DNA from: Candidatus Campbellbacteria bacterium CG22_combo_CG10-13_8_21_14_all_36_13
GTDB lineage: Bacteria > Patescibacteriota > Minisyncoccia > Phycocordibacterales > PCTT01
Reading direction: 5' to 3'
Assembly (NCBI GenBank): GCA_002771585.1
Contig: PCTT01000001.1
Location: 1 to 6,957, forward strand
DNA length: 6,957 nt
Shown piece after piece: positions 5,421 through 6,957 of this stretch. The notes under the pieces are model-generated. The model was not told the origin of the DNA and did no database searches. It was given only the letters and a program-made list of their open reading frames with translations. Positions within the stretch are counted from its first letter, which is position 1. Each line of letters opens with the position of its first letter. The translations under genes were made by a program, and so were the position numbers.

Positions 5421-5993
5421 TTATTTTCTCTTATTAGTTTTTAATGAGTTCTTGGTTGTCTTTTTATGATTCATTTTCCAATTATCTTTATCGTATTTTG
5501 ATTTTTTATGAAAATCTGTAATAGGGCTACTGGAAAGTTCAGAAAAAGTAAGTTGAGCGATTTCCATACCAGGTCTGAGTATTATTGGTACAGAGTTTAA
5601 ATTACAAAGCTCAAAAGTGATTTGCAAAAAATGTCCTGGATTAATTAATCCGGCTGTATTGTGCACAATCAAACCAATTCTTGCTAAACTGCTCTTTCCA
5701 TTTAGATGCACAAGAAATTTTTTTGAGCCAAAATAGTCTTTAGAAATACCCAAAACAGAAACACCTGGATGTAGAATAAACTCATCGCCGTCTTTCAGTT
5801 TAATGTCTCTAAGCTTAATTGGTCTTTTGTTGTTAGGATCAATAAAATCAGTTTTATAATTATCCAAAACTTGAAATTTATTACCCAATAAAATGTCATA
5901 GCTGGCAGGCTGAAGTCTTTTTTTATCAAAACCCCTAAGAACTATATCGCCCCTCTTAACTGACTTTTCAATGTCTACATCAGATAAAAACAT
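5421..5993 (-). CDS. dcd: dCTP deaminase, possibly bifunctional dCTP deaminase/dUTPase
   Basis: Trimeric dUTPase-fold enzyme that deaminates dCTP to dUTP, the first step towards dUMP for the ThyA encoded 1 nt downstream. The 190-residue protein has the family pattern: QPASYDILLGNKF (28-40), the substrate motif GKSSLARIGL (99-108, with Lys where Arg is usual), HNTAGLINPG (111-120), catalytic Glu128 in ITFEL, and LRPGMEIAQLTF (139-150). TAG rather than TAH after the histidine resembles the bifunctional enzymes that yield dUMP directly. Asn118 replaces the Asp of the usual IDPG, and the tail after SKY (165-167) is lysine-rich in place of the normal GQxGPTxSR. No separate dUTPase gene is in the window. 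The ATG at 5993 has no Shine-Dalgarno site, but TATAAT lies 12 nt upstream. It is the first gene of the operon. Confidence 0.92.
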   Translation of the reverse strand: MFLSDVDIEKSVKRGDIVLRGFDKKRLQPASYDILLGNKFQVLDNYKTDFIDPNNKRPIKLRDIKLKDGDEFILHPGVSVLGISKDYFGSKKFLVHLNGKSSLARIGLIVHNTAGLINPGHFLQITFELCNLNSVPIILRPGMEIAQLTFSELSSSPITDFHKKSKYDKDNWKMNHKKTTKNSLKTNKRK

Positions 5994-6005
5994 ATTTAGT
6001 AAAGT

Positions 6006-6011
6006 ATTATA
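6006..6011 (-). promoter_or_regulatory. Possible -10 box of the dcd-thyA-glyA operon
   Basis: Minus-strand TATAAT lies 12 nt before the dcd ATG in the 79-bp divergent region shared with folA. I see no good -35. Transcription would start about 5 nt before the start codon, an almost leaderless message. The region is very AT-rich, so support is moderate. Confidence 0.4.
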
Positions 6012-6051
6012 TTTAGTATCTATTAATGTGGTTTTATTATTGTATTTAAAC

Positions 6052-6057
6052 TATAAT
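6052..6057 (+). promoter_or_regulatory. Possible -10 box of folA
   Basis: Plus-strand TATAAT lies 15 nt before the folA ATG, with no convincing -35. A second TATAAT (6067-6072) touches the ATG and is too close to act as its promoter unless a later start is used. A start near 6064 would give a leader of about 9 nt with no Shine-Dalgarno site. Confidence 0.4.
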
Positions 6058-6072
6058 CATAGACATTATAAT

Positions 6073-6579
6073 ATGAAGAAACCCAAAATAAGCATCATAG
6101 TCGCTATTGGAGAACAAAATCGAGCTATTGGCAAAAATAATGAGCTTCTTTGGCATATTACCGCAGACCTAAAACGCTTTAAAGAACTTACTTCTGGACA
6201 TCCAGTTATTATGGGTCAAAATACATGGGAATCACTTCCAGAAAAATTTAGACCGCTTCCAAATAGAATAAATATTATTTTAACCCTAAATAAACAATAC
6301 GAAGCAGAAGGTGCGCATATAGCCAACTCAATCTCGGAAGCTATAGACGTTGCATCTTCAAAAGATAAAAATGAGATATTTTTTATAGGGGGCGCCTCAG
6401 TATACGCCCAAGCGCTACCACTCTCCGATAAGCTATACGTAACGGAAGTGGATGGAGATTATGACGGCGACACTTTTTTTCCAGATTATAGTGGTTTTGG
6501 GAAAGAAATTTCAAGAGAAAATCATGAAGAAAACGGAATTAAATTTTCTTTTGTGGAAATAGAAAGACCCGAGCGCTAA
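6073..6579 (+). CDS. folA: Dihydrofolate reductase
   Basis: NADPH-dependent reduction of dihydrofolate, the by-product of ThyA, back to tetrahydrofolate. The 168-residue protein has normal length. Motifs in order: ISIIVAIGEQNRAIGKNNELLW (first strand and Met20-type loop), catalytic Asp32 in TADLKRFK, VIMGQNTWESLP (45-56), PLPNRINIILT with the folate-binding Arg64, and the NADPH-binding GGASVYAQAL (106-115), then LYVTEVDGDYDGDTFFP. I chose the ATG at 6073; the frame is open further upstream to 5971, but that part overlaps the start of dcd and is not conserved-looking. folA is divergent from the dcd-thyA-glyA operon and completes the thymidylate cycle. Its TAA lies in the loop of a terminator hairpin and overlaps the stop of the convergent gene. 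Confidence 0.96.
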   Translation: MKKPKISIIVAIGEQNRAIGKNNELLWHITADLKRFKELTSGHPVIMGQNTWESLPEKFRPLPNRINIILTLNKQYEAEGAHIANSISEAIDVASSKDKNEIFFIGGASVYAQALPLSDKLYVTEVDGDYDGDTFFPDYSGFGKEISRENHEENGIKFSFVEIERPER

Positions 6580-6591
6580 GGCGCTCGGGTC
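6566..6591. terminator. Shared terminator hairpin between convergent genes
   Basis: GACCCGAGCGC (6566-6576) pairs perfectly with GCGCTCGGGTC (6581-6591) over 11 bp around the 4-nt loop TAAG. On the minus strand it is followed by TTTCTATTT, a reasonable U-rich tract, so it best serves the 6576-6947 gene. On the plus strand only CCAAAAATTT follows, so it is a weaker stop for folA. The folA TAA is in the loop, and the TAG of the opposite gene uses two loop bases plus one stem base. Confidence 0.8.
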
Positions 6592-6947
6592 CCAAAAATT
6601 TCCAACTGACCAGAATGTTTTTTCTGTGTAGCCAAAAAACGACGTAGCCGATCTTTTTCGCGGAAAAATTCATCCAAGTCACTAATCACCCTGTCTGGTA
6701 GTGTATTGCGAAGTCTATCAGAAGATATGCCCCGAAGAAACTCCCCGTCATCACGTCCTTGATATAGAACAGACATAGAACGGCATACGAAAAGCGGTAT
6801 CCTGTGACCTATGGCCTTCTTGGCAACTACCGCAAAGGATTCATGAGGGTAATCCATCAAAAGTACAATTGCGTCCATAAAACCTTCAGCGATTGTAGTC
6901 TTGCTTATCTTGTATGGACACGCCAATGTAAAAATATGCATATCCAT
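6576..6947 (-). CDS. Unrecognised protein, Rossmann-like pattern possible
   Basis: A protein of up to 123 residues whose family I do not recognise. Residues 25-56 read as strand-helix-strand (DAIVLLMDYP, then AVVAKKAIGHRIPLFVCRS), a pattern that reminds me of the nucleoside deoxyribosyltransferase/LOG-type fold; this is a guess from shape only. The second half is charged and probably helical (DRLRNTLPDRVISDLDEFFREKDRLRRFL), ending GQLEIFGTRAP. There is no signal peptide. AGGA at 6954-6951 lies 3 nt before the ATG at 6947 but 9 nt before the ATG at 6941, so the latter (121 residues) may be the true start. The frame is also open to the window edge, so a longer protein that begins outside cannot be excluded. 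It overlaps folA by 4 nt at the stop codons. Confidence 0.65.
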   Translation of the reverse strand: MDMHIFTLACPYKISKTTIAEGFMDAIVLLMDYPHESFAVVAKKAIGHRIPLFVCRSMSVLYQGRDDGEFLRGISSDRLRNTLPDRVISDLDEFFREKDRLRRFLATQKKHSGQLEIFGTRAP

Positions 6948-6957
6948 TAGTCCTTTA

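Overview
The window looks like a piece of a Candidate Phyla Radiation (Patescibacteria, Parcubacteria-like) genome. The clues are AT-rich coding sequence, compact gene packing, starts that mostly lack Shine-Dalgarno sites, a PaaX/Cas2-like protein of a type common in that radiation, and GC-rich palindromic intergenic repeats of a kind I remember from it. TGA is used as a stop (argS, thyA), so this is not a recoded-TGA lineage. The taxonomic call is inference; there is no rRNA in the window.

Layout. Positions 1-381 hold no gene I can defend, but contain a composite repeat (302-356). Next come argS (382-2019, minus), an intrinsic terminator, and a small basic protein gene (2094-2285, minus) with its own extended -10 promoter. 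Then follows an accessory-looking island, about 2342-3161: a 129-nt tract without a single G, a perfect 34-bp palindrome, a gene for a winged-helix plus Cas2-like protein (2519-3022, plus), and a second identical copy of the 32-bp palindrome core. After that comes a minus-strand operon dcd-thyA-glyA (5993 down to 3192, with a 1-nt gap and a 7-nt overlap). A divergent folA (6073-6579, plus) follows, and last an unrecognised minus-strand gene (6576-6947) whose stop overlaps that of folA inside a shared terminator hairpin.

How the genes work together. dcd, thyA, glyA and folA form a nearly complete thymidylate cycle. Dcd supplies dUTP (or dUMP, if bifunctional), GlyA makes methylene-tetrahydrofolate, ThyA makes dTMP and dihydrofolate, and FolA regenerates tetrahydrofolate. 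ThyA and Dcd both carry unusual residues at recognisable active-site positions.

The most interesting signal is the Cas2-like gene bracketed by two identical perfect palindromes, 28 bp before its start and 58 bp after its stop, with further duplicated flanking sequence outside them. This resembles the layout of a self-associated palindromic element (REP/RAYT-like in logic, with a different protein) or of an autoregulated locus. The sequence alone does not decide between them.
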